NCBI RefSeq assembly: GCF_022827545.1
Contig: NZ_CP094669.1
Location: 5,387,001-5,451,000, forward strand
From: Hymenobacter tibetensis
GTDB lineage: Bacteria; Bacteroidota; Bacteroidia; Cytophagales; Hymenobacteraceae
Reading direction: 5' to 3'
Length of the DNA: 64,000 bases
Made by a program: the position numbers and the translations under genes. This document shows, in pieces, positions 53,891 to 62,042 of the stretch (positions are counted from its first letter, which is position 1; each line of letters opens with the position of its first letter). The notes beneath the pieces were generated by a model. It had not been told where the DNA came from and did not search any database. It saw only the letters and a program-made list of their open reading frames with translations.

Positions 53891-54151
53891 ATGAGAGGAC
53901 TCTCGCTTACTCGCATTGCTGGTGCCTTGCTGCTGGCCAGCAGCCTATGGCTGTCGGTGGCGTGTGAGAGTAAGCCAGCCGCCAGCACTGCAACCTCAGC
54001 AGCCACTACAGGTGGTGAGGACCAACCGGTGGCAGCTGCTTACATCTGTCCCATGGGCTGCGAAGGCAGTGCCAGCAACCAGCCTGGCAAGTGCCCAGTG
54101 TGTGAAATGACGCTGGAGCCCAACCCTGACTACAAGCCGGCCGCTCAATAG
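53891..54151 (+). CDS. Heavy-metal-binding-domain lipoprotein
   Basis: An 86-residue predicted lipoprotein (LWLSVAC) whose C-terminal 30 residues form the heavy-metal-binding domain seen in CusB-type efflux proteins: YICPMGCEGSASNQPGKCPV followed by CEMTLEPNP. The Cys/Met arrangement fits copper or similar soft metals. The ATG at 53891 is preferred to the GTG at 53879. A ZIP-family metal transporter lies 1.1 kb downstream on the same strand, beyond a terminator and a methyltransferase gene. Metal identity is inference. Confidence 0.82.
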   Translation: MRGLSLTRIAGALLLASSLWLSVACESKPAASTATSAATTGGEDQPVAAAYICPMGCEGSASNQPGKCPVCEMTLEPNPDYKPAAQ

Positions 54152-54161
54152 CCAGCCAACA

Positions 54162-54225
54162 GCCAGAATGCCAAGAGGAACTCGAGCAGCCGAACAGCTG
54201 GGTGAGTTCCTCTTGGCATTCTGGC
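54162..54225 (+). terminator. Terminator with 22-bp perfect arms
   Basis: Arms 54162-54183 and 54204-54225 are exact reverse complements around a 20-base loop. It lies 10 bp after the metal-binding lipoprotein stop and closes that operon. Confidence 0.82.
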
Positions 54226-54416
54226 GTCAGGATTGTTGCAATTATTTTGTAACATTGTTGCAAATACGGAGTACTTGTTGATTGGCCCTGCCGAGCATGG
54301 CTTAGGCAAGACCAACCATCTGTTTGCTCTGCTTGCTTGTTTGTCTGAGCGCAAGTACGTGCCGGACAACCAACACCTTGCACAGCCTACTCGTTAGGGC
54401 TGGTTTTCTTTTGCGT

Positions 54417-55166
54417 ATGCCACCTATTGCCTCTCCTGCGCCGGAATGGTTCAGCACTTGGTTTGATTCTCCGTACTATCACTTGCTTTATAGTAGCCGG
54501 AGCTACACCGAGGCAGGCACTTTCTTGGATGTGTTGCTAGCACACTTGCATCCGAAGGCTGATGCGCGGCTGTTGGATCTGGCTTGTGGCCGGGGGCGGC
54601 ATGCCGTGCAACTAAGCGCCCGAGGCTACGACGTAACCGGCGTGGACCTGTCGCCGGAAAATATTGCGGCAGCCCGGCAGCATGCGCATGCGGGTCTGCG
54701 CTTCTACGTGCACGACATGCGTGACCCGCTCCCCTATGGGCCGTTTGATATTGTGCTTAATCTGTTTACCAGCTTCGGTTATTTTCAAGAGGAAAGCGAA
54801 AACGTAGTGGCCCTGCGCAATACCATGACGGCGCTACAGCCGGGCGGCAAAATGGTGGTCGATTTTCTGAACACCGAGCGCACGATACGCGAACTGGTAA
54901 CGTACGAGCATAAACAGCTGGAGGGCATAGACTTCCACCTGCACCGCCACCTCGACCGAGACTTTATCGTCAAGGAAATCAAGTTTCAAACGCCTGATGG
55001 CAAGCACCACCATCACCAGGAGCGCGTAAGGGCTCTTACCCTCGAGCAGTTCGAGGACTACTTCTATCTGGCTGGGTTACGGATAGCGGAAGTGCTAGGC
55101 GACTACCACCTCCATCCTTTCGAGCAAGAGACGAGCCCGCGCATGATTTTTATTTTGAAAAAGTAG
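54417..55166 (+). CDS. Class I SAM-dependent methyltransferase
   Basis: A 249-residue Rossmann-fold methyltransferase. Motif I LLDLACGRGRHAVQLSARGY is followed by the acidic strand end VTGVDLSPENI (binding the ribose of S-adenosylmethionine). FDIVLNLFTSFGYF and GGKMVVDFLN follow in family order. The substrate is unknown; the C-terminal half (FIVKEIKFQTPDGKHHHHQE) resembles small-molecule methyltransferases of the UbiE/Methyltransf_25 kind. The ATG at 54417 is chosen because the longer frame upstream lacks conservation features. It is flanked by terminators on both sides, so it is probably a single-gene unit. Confidence 0.82.
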   Translation: MPPIASPAPEWFSTWFDSPYYHLLYSSRSYTEAGTFLDVLLAHLHPKADARLLDLACGRGRHAVQLSARGYDVTGVDLSPENIAAARQHAHAGLRFYVHDMRDPLPYGPFDIVLNLFTSFGYFQEESENVVALRNTMTALQPGGKMVVDFLNTERTIRELVTYEHKQLEGIDFHLHRHLDRDFIVKEIKFQTPDGKHHHHQERVRALTLEQFEDYFYLAGLRIAEVLGDYHLHPFEQETSPRMIFILKK

Positions 55167-55177
55167 GAGCAGCCGGT

Positions 55178-55229
55178 GGCTGGTGGAGTGGGTAGCTAAC
55201 GGCTAGTTTGGCTATCCACTCCACCAGCC
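55178..55229 (+). terminator. Terminator after the methyltransferase
   Basis: Arms of 19 bp (55178-55196 and 55211-55229) pair at 18 positions around a 14-base loop, starting 12 bp after the stop. Confidence 0.78.
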
Positions 55230-55265
55230 GGTTGCTTATCTGAAACACCTCAAGCGTTCTGTTTT

Positions 55266-56003
55266 ATGTGGTTTGCCGTTTTGCTGTTATTCTGCACTGT
55301 GCTGGGTGCCGGTTGGTCTACCCGCCTAGTACCGACGGCTAGTACTACCTGGATGAAGCCCCTGCTGGCTTTCAGCGGAGCATACCTTTTCACCCTTACT
55401 ATTACGCACCTCTTGCCCGAAGCCCTGTTACTGGTTCCTGGCGACATGCACCGCATTGGGTATTTCGTGCTCGCCGGCTTTTTCGGGCAGTTGCTGTTGG
55501 AGGTATTCTCGCAGGGAGTGGAGCACGGGCATGTCCATCATCATACGTCTCATGCCGGGCGGGTACCGTTTATGCTGCTGGCCTCCCTGATTGTGCACTC
55601 GTTTTTGGAAGGCAGCATCCTGGTAAAAGCCCCGGAAGCTGGTACTGTGAGCGACAACTTTTACGCCATCCTTACCGGGGTGGCCCTGCACCATATTCCG
55701 GCAGCCTTTGCCTTGGTAGCCGCGCTAATGCTCCGGCTTGGCAGTTTTCAACGAGCCCTGCCTTTCCTAGTGTTGTTTGCGCTGGCCGCTCCGGTAGGCA
55801 TTGTGGTCAGCAACTATGTGGTGCTAGACCAACTTCTGACGGGTGGGCTTTTTGCGGCTCTGCTTGGCTTTGTTGCTGGTAATTTCCTGCACGTTTCCAC
55901 CACCATTCTTTTTGAAACCAGCCCCGAGCACCGTCTTAATTGGCCTAAGCTAGCTGCCACTATAGCAGGAACCGCCTTGGCATTGGGCGTAGAGCAGCTC
56001 TAG
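55266..56003 (+). CDS. ZIP-family metal transporter
   Basis: A 245-residue membrane protein with about eight helices. The two signature helices are present: ASLIVHSFLEGSILVKA (HxxxEG metal site) and TGVALHHIPAAFALVAAL (HHxPxA). A His-rich loop HGHVHHHTSHAG lies before helix 4. ZIP proteins import zinc, iron or manganese. The start ATG 55266 lies directly before helix 1. The metal-binding lipoprotein at 53891 is the only other metal-linked gene nearby. Converges with cbpM. Confidence 0.88.
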   Translation: MWFAVLLLFCTVLGAGWSTRLVPTASTTWMKPLLAFSGAYLFTLTITHLLPEALLLVPGDMHRIGYFVLAGFFGQLLLEVFSQGVEHGHVHHHTSHAGRVPFMLLASLIVHSFLEGSILVKAPEAGTVSDNFYAILTGVALHHIPAAFALVAALMLRLGSFQRALPFLVLFALAAPVGIVVSNYVVLDQLLTGGLFAALLGFVAGNFLHVSTTILFETSPEHRLNWPKLAATIAGTALALGVEQL

Positions 56004-56079
56004 CACACCGTCGTAGGGGAGTGTTCTGCGTATGGGCTGCTCAAAGGGTTTGTCTGATAATCACCGCTCTTCTGGTACG

Positions 56080-56412
56080 CTACAGCCAGTCGTCGGCATC
56101 GAGGGTGGGGCCGGTAGTGCCTAGCAGGTGCTCGAACTGGCGGGCGCGGGCCCGTTGCAGCATCAGCTCATGCTGGAGGGCTAGCAGCCGCTGCCGCATG
56201 GCTAGCACTACATCAATGCCTTCCTTGCTTAAGCCTAGCTCGTGCTGCAGCCGCGCTAGGCGCGCCAAGTGCTCGGGCTCTTCGTTGATGGTGTCGGTGG
56301 AAGGATCAGTAGCTAGGAGGCCCAAATCTACGAAGCCGCGCAAGTCGGTTTCGCTCAGGCCGTAGCGCAGGGCGCAGTCGTGGTAGCTGATGCGGATAAG
56401 GTGCGTTTTCAT
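56080..56412 (-). CDS. cbpM: CbpM-like chaperone modulator
   Basis: A 110-residue protein of the MerR-type helical fold that binds the J-domain of CbpA and inhibits it. The sequence has ISYHDCALRYGLSETDLRGF, then ARLARLQHELGLSKEGIDVV, with LAMRQRLLALQHELMLQRAR forming the C-terminal coiled helix. The DNA-binding arginines of true MerR regulators are not obvious. It follows the cbpA-like gene by 19 bp, as in the cbpAM operon of Proteobacteria, which supports the call. Confidence 0.85.
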   Translation of the reverse strand: MKTHLIRISYHDCALRYGLSETDLRGFVDLGLLATDPSTDTINEEPEHLARLARLQHELGLSKEGIDVVLAMRQRLLALQHELMLQRARARQFEHLLGTTGPTLDADDWL

Positions 56413-56431
56413 AGCGCTTGAGGGTTCTGGG

Positions 56432-57352
56432 TTAGGCGTTACGGAGAGCCGCTAACTGCCGAAGCAGCTCCTTTTCCTGGTCGGTGAGTTGCTGCGGAAG
56501 CTGCACTGTGAGCCGCAGGTACAGGTCGCCGAACTGGCCTTCCTGCTTGTACACGGGAAATCCTTTGCCTCGCAACCGCAGACGGGTGCCGTTTTGCGTT
56601 TCGGGCTTGATATTGATTTTGACGGGCCCGGCCAAGGTTTCCACCACCTGTTCGCCGCCCAGTAGAGCGCGGTAAAGCGGCACCTGCACCTCCTGGGTGA
56701 GGTCGTTGCCGTTGCGAGCGAAACGGGGGTCGGGTAATACACGCAAGGTGATGTAGAGCGAGCCATTGGGCCCACCGTTGCGGCCGGGGCCGCCTTGGTC
56801 GCGCAGCCGGATGGTCTGACCATCTTCTACCCCGGGCTGAATGGTGATGCGTAGGCTCTTGCCGTTCACGTTGAGGGTGCGGGGGCCGCCTTGGTAAGCG
56901 TCTTCCAAGGTCAGTTCCAACTCCGCCTGGTAGTCGGAACCGGCCCCAGCTCGGCTACCGCCCGTGCGCCCTCCGCCCCGGTTGCCGAAGATGGAACCGA
57001 AAAAGTCCGAGAAGTCGGTGTCATCGCCGAAGTCAGCCGTGTTGAAACCGCCTGGTTGCGCGTACTGCGACCAGTCGAAGCCACCTGAACCGCGGCCTGC
57101 TCCGGCGCCAGCACCAGCCTGTTGGTAGCGCTGCCAATCGGCGCCCAGTTGGTCGTATTTGCGGCGCTTTTCCTCGTCGGAAAGCACTTCGTTGGCTTCG
57201 TTCACCTCTTTGAACTTGCGCTCCGCTTCCGGATTGTTGGGGTTCACGTCGGGGTGATACTGGCGGGCCAGCTTACGGTACGCTTTCTTGATTTGGTCGG
57301 TCGTAGCCTTTTTGTCTACGCCTAGGGCCTTGTAATAATCCTTGTATTCCAT
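56432..57352 (-). CDS. cbpA: DnaJ-family cochaperone, CbpA type
   Basis: A 306-residue Hsp40. The J-domain (1-70) starts [20 protein letters not shown] with HPD at 33-35, which stimulates DnaK ATPase. A Gly/Phe-rich linker (about 78-135) follows, and then two C-terminal beta-sandwich domains with [35 protein letters not shown] and [19 protein letters not shown]. The zinc-finger of DnaJ proper is absent, which fits the CbpA class. Paired with cbpM. Confidence 0.92.
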   Translation of the reverse strand: MEYKDYYKALGVDKKATTDQIKKAYRKLARQYHPDVNPNNPEAERKFKEVNEANEVLSDEEKRRKYDQLGADWQRYQQAGAGAGAGRGSGGFDWSQYAQPGGFNTADFGDDTDFSDFFGSIFGNRGGGRTGGSRAGAGSDYQAELELTLEDAYQGGPRTLNVNGKSLRITIQPGVEDGQTIRLRDQGGPGRNGGPNGSLYITLRVLPDPRFARNGNDLTQEVQVPLYRALLGGEQVVETLAGPVKINIKPETQNGTRLRLRGKGFPVYKQEGQFGDLYLRLTVQLPQQLTDQEKELLRQLAALRNA

Positions 57353-57505
57353 ACCAGCAAAGTAGTGCTGAATTCACAGAAGCAAACACATCTTAGAGAA
57401 GGGTACGATGACGCCACGGGTAGATGTTGCGTGCTACCGCCGATAGGTCTTGAAAAACCAGGGGCACCTTATCAGCCACTACCTACCGATTGTCAGCAAC
57501 GCCAA

Positions 57506-57542
57506 CGGCCCCAATTCGCCGGTTGAAGACAAGTTGGGGCCG
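57506..57542 (-). terminator. Terminator after the DUF3140 gene
   Basis: Perfect 9-bp arms CGGCCCCAA (57506-57514) and TTGGGGCCG (57534-57542). On the minus strand it begins 25 bp beyond the DUF3140 stop. Confidence 0.65.
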
Positions 57543-57566
57543 CGTTTTGCGTAGGGTAGTGGCTGC

Positions 57567-57902
57567 TTACTTGAGCGGGTCGTGGCCCCAGTTCATCAGG
57601 GAATAGCGCCAGCGAGAATGCTCGATGTCGGAAGCGGGCTTCTGGGCCGAGTGGCGGCTTACGTAGCTGTGCACCTTGTGCATGTGCGCTTCATCGTCGG
57701 GCGTGAGGTCGGCTTTCTTTTTGTGCAGAATGCGGATGATGTGCTCGCCGGATTTGTGTCCGATGCTGGTGCCGTCGCCGCTGTCTTGGCCCACAGAGCC
57801 CGACTCCTCGGTTTTCAGCCACTTTTCAAGCTCAGCGGCGGTCATGTTCACATCTTTTTTGAATTGCGTGTATAGCTCTTCTGCGTCTGGGGTGGTACTC
57901 AT
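57567..57902 (-). CDS. DUF3140 protein
   Basis: A 111-residue soluble protein matching the DUF3140 pattern: FKKDVNMTAAELEKWLKTEE, then SIGHKSGEHIIRILHKKKAD and DEAHMHKVHSYVSRHSAQKP, ending SRWRYSLMNWGHDPLK. The family is found in many bacteria and is thought to bind DNA, but evidence is slight. The ATG at 57902 has a divergent small gene (58062) behind it. Single-gene unit ending in its own terminator. Confidence 0.88.
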   Translation of the reverse strand: MSTTPDAEELYTQFKKDVNMTAAELEKWLKTEESGSVGQDSGDGTSIGHKSGEHIIRILHKKKADLTPDDEAHMHKVHSYVSRHSAQKPASDIEHSRWRYSLMNWGHDPLK

Positions 57903-58006
57903 ATACTACGGGCAAGAAAGGTGGAAAGATAACGTTGACACGAGCAGGGCTCGTCCATTCCAGAACGATGCCGTGCCGTGGTTGGTTGTCAGAACACAAC
58001 TGGCCT

Positions 58007-58014
58007 TAGTTTTG
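58007..58014 (+). promoter_or_regulatory. Promoter of the small secreted protein gene
   Basis: TAGTTTTG matches the -7 box, and a TTG at 57986-57988 lies 18 bases upstream, close to the expected -33 spacing. It is the most complete Bacteroidota promoter pair I found in the window, 47 bp before the ATG at 58062. Confidence 0.55.
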
Positions 58015-58061
58015 TATGTTACGCTGTTATTAAGTTCCCTCCGTTTCTCCTCTATACTCAC

Positions 58062-58493
58062 ATGAACAAATTTTTCACCCTCGTATTTGCCGCATTCTTG
58101 GGTTTGAGCAGCATGTCGGTGCAGGCCCAAACGAAGTTACCGCCTCGCAAACCGGTGCAGCCCAGAGCCCGAGTTGCCGCTGCTGCCCCCAATGCCGTTC
58201 CGAGCGTTAAAGACGGCGTGATGATGAAAGAGGGCAAGGTGTACATGACCCAGAGTGGCATCACTAGCCCCCTCACCCAGGAAACCTCCCTCGTCAACGG
58301 CACCAAAATCACGGCCGACGGCACCGTGACCATGACCAACGGCACCACCGCCACGCTGAAAGAAGGCGACTACATGTCGTTGTCGGGGCGCTTGACCACG
58401 GCCGCGTCTAAAGCCCAGCAAGACAGCCTCATGCAGGCCGCCAAAGACAACAGCAAGAGCAAGTCTAAATCGAAGTCTAAGAAAAAGGGCTAG
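58062..58493 (+). CDS. Small secreted basic protein (DUF6799-like repeat)
   Basis: A 143-residue protein with a signal peptide (LVFAAFLGLSSMSVQAQ) and a central part built of short strands. DGVMMKEGKVYMTQSG is followed by LVNGTKITADGTVTMTNGTT and ATLKEGDYMSLSGRL, which looks like a DUF6799 domain. It ends in a Lys/Ser run (KSKSKSKSKKKG) that would be strongly positive, perhaps for binding envelope polymers or nucleic acid. Function unknown. ATG at 58062. Ends in a shared terminator. Confidence 0.7.
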   Translation: MNKFFTLVFAAFLGLSSMSVQAQTKLPPRKPVQPRARVAAAAPNAVPSVKDGVMMKEGKVYMTQSGITSPLTQETSLVNGTKITADGTVTMTNGTTATLKEGDYMSLSGRLTTAASKAQQDSLMQAAKDNSKSKSKSKSKKKG

Positions 58494-58501
58494 AAAGAAC
58501 G

Positions 58502-58567
58502 GCCTGCCACCAACACGAAGCGCCCCAGACCAGTAGTGGTTTGGGGCGCTCCGTGTTGGTGGCAGGG
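58502..58567. terminator. Bidirectional terminator with about 30-bp arms
   Basis: Arms 58502-58531 and 58538-58567 pair at about 28 of 30 positions. It sits between the convergent small secreted protein gene and the 64-residue gene, starting 8 bp after one stop and one base after the other. Confidence 0.8.
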
Positions 58568-58568
58568 C

Positions 58569-58763
58569 TCAGCGCTGGGTGTAGTCCTGTAGAATTTCCG
58601 AGGCTTCCGCATCGTCTTTGGCTTCCACTACCTCGTCTATCACAAACTGCACTTCGGCTTCGGTCCAGCCTTGGCTTTCGGCAGCTTTGATGAAGGCGTC
58701 GAGGGCAACGAAACGGCCCGACTTGAGCGGTAGTTGCCAGGCTACTTTTTTGCGAATGCGCAT
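58569..58763 (-). CDS. Small conserved-looking hypothetical protein
   Basis: A 64-residue soluble protein, [18 protein letters not shown] then [20 protein letters not shown] and [16 protein letters not shown], with two predicted helices and no known motif. The composition (acidic C-terminal half, Trp pair) and the strong terminator against its stop codon support a real gene. I do not recognise the family. Confidence 0.6.
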   Translation of the reverse strand: MRIRKKVAWQLPLKSGRFVALDAFIKAAESQGWTEAEVQFVIDEVVEAKDDAEASEILQDYTQR

Positions 58764-58862
58764 GGGGTTGATATTGAATAACTACCAGGGAAAGCCTGGG
58801 TAGTCGTTGATGATGGGCTGGCTCTCTTGCGGCAAGGCAAGCAATAGGCCCGGCTTGCAAAG

Positions 58863-59267
58863 CTAACGTTTCGCTTTCACCACTTTCAGTTGCAGGGGCG
58901 CCACGCCAGCATCAAGGATGTCGATTTTGCGCGCAGCCTTTTTAGAGAGGTCGATAATGCGCCCCTTGGCGTGAGGCCCCCGGTCTGTAACCGTGACTTT
59001 AACGGAGCGGTGGTTGCGCGGATTCGTAACGCGCACTACCGTTCCGAAGGGCAGCGTGTTGTGAGCCGCGGTGAGTTTACCTCCCCGATACGTGGTACCG
59101 CTAGCCGTTTTACGGCCCTCAAACTTATCGGCGTAGTACGAGCCTTGGCCGCTTTGCGTGAAGGTGGATTTACCGCTTGTGCAGGCGCCCAGTAAGCCGG
59201 CTATTGCTATAACCAGCCCTCGGCTAGCTGCGCGAATACGAGGACAACACGTGATGAATTCATTCAT
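58863..59267 (-). CDS. RlpA-family septal ring lipoprotein (double-psi beta-barrel)
   Basis: A 134-residue predicted lipoprotein (lipobox AGLLGAC) with an RlpA-type double-psi beta-barrel. Marks are GQGSYYADKFEGRKTASGTT, KLTAAHNTLPFGTVVRVTNP and VTVTDRGPHAKGRIIDLSKK (with the catalytic-type Asp). In Pseudomonas, RlpA is a lytic transglycosylase acting on peptidoglycan lacking stem peptides. The SPOR domain often fused at the C-terminus is absent here. The GH25 lysozyme gene lies next to it on the same strand, so both act on peptidoglycan. Confidence 0.9.
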   Translation of the reverse strand: MNEFITCCPRIRAASRGLVIAIAGLLGACTSGKSTFTQSGQGSYYADKFEGRKTASGTTYRGGKLTAAHNTLPFGTVVRVTNPRNHRSVKVTVTDRGPHAKGRIIDLSKKAARKIDILDAGVAPLQLKVVKAKR

Positions 59268-59395
59268 TTACAAAAGGTTACTAGCGCACTTCTCTGCTTA
59301 TACTTCCGCACTGCACGAAGAAGCGAAGCTGGTCGGTACGGCTATTTACTTAATTTTCTCTGGTAGTACAGTGGCTGGTAGCTAGTAGCGGCTGC

Positions 59396-60235
59396 TCACT
59401 TCGCAGTTCCAGTGGCCGCCTCCTTTTCCGGGATGCGCAAAGACAACAGGCTTTGGAAGCTCCCCTGAAAAACGTTGAAATCAACAGTGCCCCGGATGCC
59501 CGGAATGTAGGACTCGTCGGAATGCTGCCAGATAATCCATTTGTCGCGCGGCAGGCGCGGCTGCTCTACCTCATAATGCGCAAGCCAGAGCGGGTACTTG
59601 TCGAAGTGACCGGCGAGGTAGCGTTTGTAGAAGCTGTAGTTGGAATAGAGAATTGGCCGCACGCCATAGTGGCGCTCTACCAGCCGCAGCCACACCGCCA
59701 CGTTGCGGCGCATCACGGCTACATCATGAAACTCGGTGTGCTCTACATCAAGCACTGGAGGTAAGTCGCCGGGGGCCAGGGGCACGGTGCGCGTGAACAG
59801 GTTGGCCTGTCGGGCCCCATCGTAGGTGGGCTGAAAATAGTGGTAGGCCCCGCAATACACGCCCGCTTTGCGGGCGGCGTTCCAGTTGCGCTGGAAGCGA
59901 GAATCGCGCAACGTCACGCCTTCACTGGCTTTGATGAACGCAAATTTCACGTGGTTGCGCGACACCTCCGCCCAATCAATCCGGCCCTGGTACGACGACA
60001 CATCAATACCATGCACGGTGTAACCAGCCAGCAGCGGTGACTTCTCGCGGCCGGTGAGGCGGCTGCTCACCAACGACGCCCAGGTCCGCCGGACGTGGCG
60101 GTGCAGCTGCCGGCGATACTGGCTGTACAAGGCCAGCGTTGCGACTACCAGCAACAGGGCCACCCAGCGAAGCAGCGGCCGCCACGGGGCGGGAGGCACA
60201 GAAGCAGCAGAGCGGCGTTTCATGAGAGTAGTCAT
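59396..60235 (-). CDS. GH25 family lysozyme, membrane anchored
   Basis: A 279-residue muramidase-type glycosidase. An N-terminal helix (LLRWVALLLVVATLALY) anchors it. The catalytic barrel runs from VHGIDVSSYQGRIDW (first active-site Asp) through FAFIKASEGVTLRDSRF and GAYHYFQPTYDG. The DxE motif PPVLDVEHTEF and YSNYSFYKRYL follow, and it ends IWQHSDESYIPGIRGTVDFN. All acidic catalytic residues are in place. The start is ATG at 60235 or 60223 (MKRRSAAS). It follows a VF530-protein gene divergently and precedes the RlpA gene. Confidence 0.92.
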   Translation of the reverse strand: MTTLMKRRSAASVPPAPWRPLLRWVALLLVVATLALYSQYRRQLHRHVRRTWASLVSSRLTGREKSPLLAGYTVHGIDVSSYQGRIDWAEVSRNHVKFAFIKASEGVTLRDSRFQRNWNAARKAGVYCGAYHYFQPTYDGARQANLFTRTVPLAPGDLPPVLDVEHTEFHDVAVMRRNVAVWLRLVERHYGVRPILYSNYSFYKRYLAGHFDKYPLWLAHYEVEQPRLPRDKWIIWQHSDESYIPGIRGTVDFNVFQGSFQSLLSLRIPEKEAATGTAK

Positions 60236-60342
60236 GGCAAAAGTAACGCTGAAAAGCGCGGGGCTAGTGCGTCGTGTAGGCAAACTAACCAGGATTGCCC
60301 ACTTTTTTACGACCTTGCCGGCGGTTTATTTTCCTTTTTGCT

Positions 60343-60621
60343 ATGCCTACCCCCACCTCTTCCGCTTCCGATGCCCGCGACGAGAACGGCCACCTGATCC
60401 GTGAGCTGCACGGGGTTACGCTGGCGTCTATTGTCGAGTATTTGCAGGCTAAATACGGCTGGCCGGGCCTGGATGAGCGGCTGCGAATGAACTGCTTCGC
60501 AGAAAATCCAAGCGTAAAATCCACGCTTACGTTCTTGCGCCGCACCCCGTGGGCCCGCACCAAAGTGGAAGCCTTGTACATTGACGCCCGGACGGCGGAA
60601 GTACGCGCAAAAAACAAGTAG
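60343..60621 (+). CDS. VF530 family DNA-binding protein (DUF2132)
   Basis: A 92-residue protein with the VF530 pattern: HGVTLASIVEYLQAKYGW, then GLDERLRMNCFAENPSVKST and LTFLRRTPWARTKVEALYI. The family has a small helical DNA-binding fold known from Vibrio VF530, with no clear biological role. ATG at 60343. Divergent from the GH25 gene, with 107 bp between them. Confidence 0.9.
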   Translation: MPTPTSSASDARDENGHLIRELHGVTLASIVEYLQAKYGWPGLDERLRMNCFAENPSVKSTLTFLRRTPWARTKVEALYIDARTAEVRAKNK

Positions 60622-60772
60622 CCTCCACCAGCATCTTGCTCTTGCGCCTTATTGTCAGTAGTTCGTGGCTAACTGCGGCTTTATAATCGGCCTACGGTGC
60701 CGGAGAGTATTCAATCCAGTTCCCTGCCTCCGGGAGCGGAGTTGTGCAGGTGTAGGCAGCGCAGGCGAACGG

Positions 60773-61162
60773 TTACAACAAGGAAAGTGGGTTGCGCTTG
60801 CGCAAGCGGTACTCGAACATGGTGGCAATGTTGAGGGCGCGCACTTTCGCTTCTTCGGCTTTGGGGCCAGCAAATAGCTCGTCAATTGTTGCCTCAAACA
60901 GCTCCAGCCAACGCTGGAAATGCGTGGCGTCGATTGGGAGCGGCATGTGCTTGGGAAAAGGCCGGCCATGGTAGCGCGAGGTACCCAGCAGAATACTGCT
61001 CCAGAAGTCGTACATAATGGGCAGGTGCCGCGTCCAATCGACGCGGGCAAACCCGTTGAACACCGGATCAAGCAGCTGGTCCTGATGCACTTTCGAATAG
61101 AAGGTATCCACCAAAAGCTTGATATCGGCTTCGGAGTGAATATCGGGGGCGGAGTGAGTCAT
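60773..61162 (-). CDS. Group III truncated haemoglobin
   Basis: A 129-residue globin: IHSEADIKLLVDTFYSKVHQ then LDPVFNGFARVDWTRHLPIM, MYDFWSSILLGTSRYHGRPF and HFQRWLELFEATIDELF. The proximal histidine lies in the H-P-L-P region and the conserved Trp in FWSS. Group III globins bind oxygen or nitric oxide; the physiological role in this organism is unknown. The membrane-protein gene follows upstream with a 22-bp gap, so the two may be one operon. Confidence 0.9.
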   Translation of the reverse strand: MTHSAPDIHSEADIKLLVDTFYSKVHQDQLLDPVFNGFARVDWTRHLPIMYDFWSSILLGTSRYHGRPFPKHMPLPIDATHFQRWLELFEATIDELFAGPKAEEAKVRALNIATMFEYRLRKRNPLSLL

Positions 61163-61184
61163 ACCTAAAGAACAATAACGGAAG

Positions 61185-61676
61185 CTACGCTACTTGCTTG
61201 GCTTTGCGGTTCAGCCACTGGCTGCGTGCCACCTGCAAGGCCCAGTGGTGCGCTGCACCACCCGCCAGCAACAAGCCCAACAGTTTCACTACTTCCAGCC
61301 CAATGTAGAGTAGGTGCAGGGAATTGGGTGGAGCAGGACGGCCAGCCAGCAAAGCCTGCGCTCGCACATCAAGCCCGGGCAGCAGCCAAAAAGTTTGCAG
61401 TAACAGAATCCCCCCAACCACCGCCAGCAGAAAACCAAGACGCGCAGGAACCCGCAAGTATAAGGCACTACCCGCGGCCAATGCGGCCAGCACAAGCTCT
61501 GCTTTGTTGAGGGCGGCAAATACAATTCGGCCGATGCCCAAACCCAACGGCACCGTGATGTTGGGTGCGGTAAACTTCAAGGGTGCTTCCAGAAAGGAAA
61601 TACCAGCCACTAGGCCCGCCCAAACAAACAGGGGCAGCACCAGCAGCAACGAACCAAGTGAGTGAGAACGGGACAT
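61185..61676 (-). CDS. Four-helix membrane protein of unknown function
   Basis: A 163-residue protein with four hydrophobic segments (LLLVLPLFVWAGLVAGISF, then VFAALNKAELVLAALAAGSA, FLLAVVGGILLLQTFWLLPG and VVKLLGLLLAGGA) and short basic ends. The pattern GISFLEAPLKFTAP near the N-terminus resembles small haem- or copper-linked membrane proteins, but no ligand residue is sure. The ATG at 61676 is preferred; the upstream extension to 61733 is not supported. Upstream of the haemoglobin gene on the same strand. Confidence 0.65.
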   Translation of the reverse strand: MSRSHSLGSLLLVLPLFVWAGLVAGISFLEAPLKFTAPNITVPLGLGIGRIVFAALNKAELVLAALAAGSALYLRVPARLGFLLAVVGGILLLQTFWLLPGLDVRAQALLAGRPAPPNSLHLLYIGLEVVKLLGLLLAGGAAHHWALQVARSQWLNRKAKQVA

Positions 61677-61862
61677 AAAATGCGGGCAGCAAGTGGCAAG
61701 GCAGCGTGAGTATGCAACAACATCAGGCCACAAAAGTGCGCGCCGCTACGTGGGTCGTCTCTGAAATAAATCAATGGCCCACCAGACATTCGTCAGCTTT
61801 AAAATTGGCTAGGCGTGGGAGCGTTGGACTGCCATCAGCGCTAGGTGTACCTCTGCCCCACC

Positions 61863-61992
61863 AGGACCACTATCTTCCTGCTTATTGGCCGCACTTAGCT
61901 TCTTGGGCGCTTTTCTGTGGGCCGGGCGCTCTGGCCAGTACGAAGACGACTACACGCCTCTGGTACGCATGCTCCTCGAAGAACCTGCGTAG
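61863..61992 (+). pseudogene. ccoS: ccoS remnant (cbb3 oxidase assembly protein), degraded
   Basis: Plus-strand frame starting at 61870 and ending at the stop 61990-61992 reads LLAALSFLGAFLWAGRSG then QYEDDYTPLVRMLLEEPA, a close match to the CcoS family (one helix followed by SGQYxDxYTPxVRML). The frame has no ATG, GTG or TTG between the preceding stop (61810) and the helix. In another frame, RTTIFLLIG (from 61863) looks like the normal CcoS start, as if ATG had become AGG and a few codons were lost by a frameshifting deletion. CcoS helps insert copper or haem in the cbb3 oxidase. No ccoNOP genes are nearby. The rest of the 61677-62042 gap holds no other gene. Confidence 0.62.
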
Positions 61993-62042
61993 TGTGCTAA
62001 GCTTTGTTATGGGTTTATTGCGCTGCGGAGCAGCCGGTAGTA

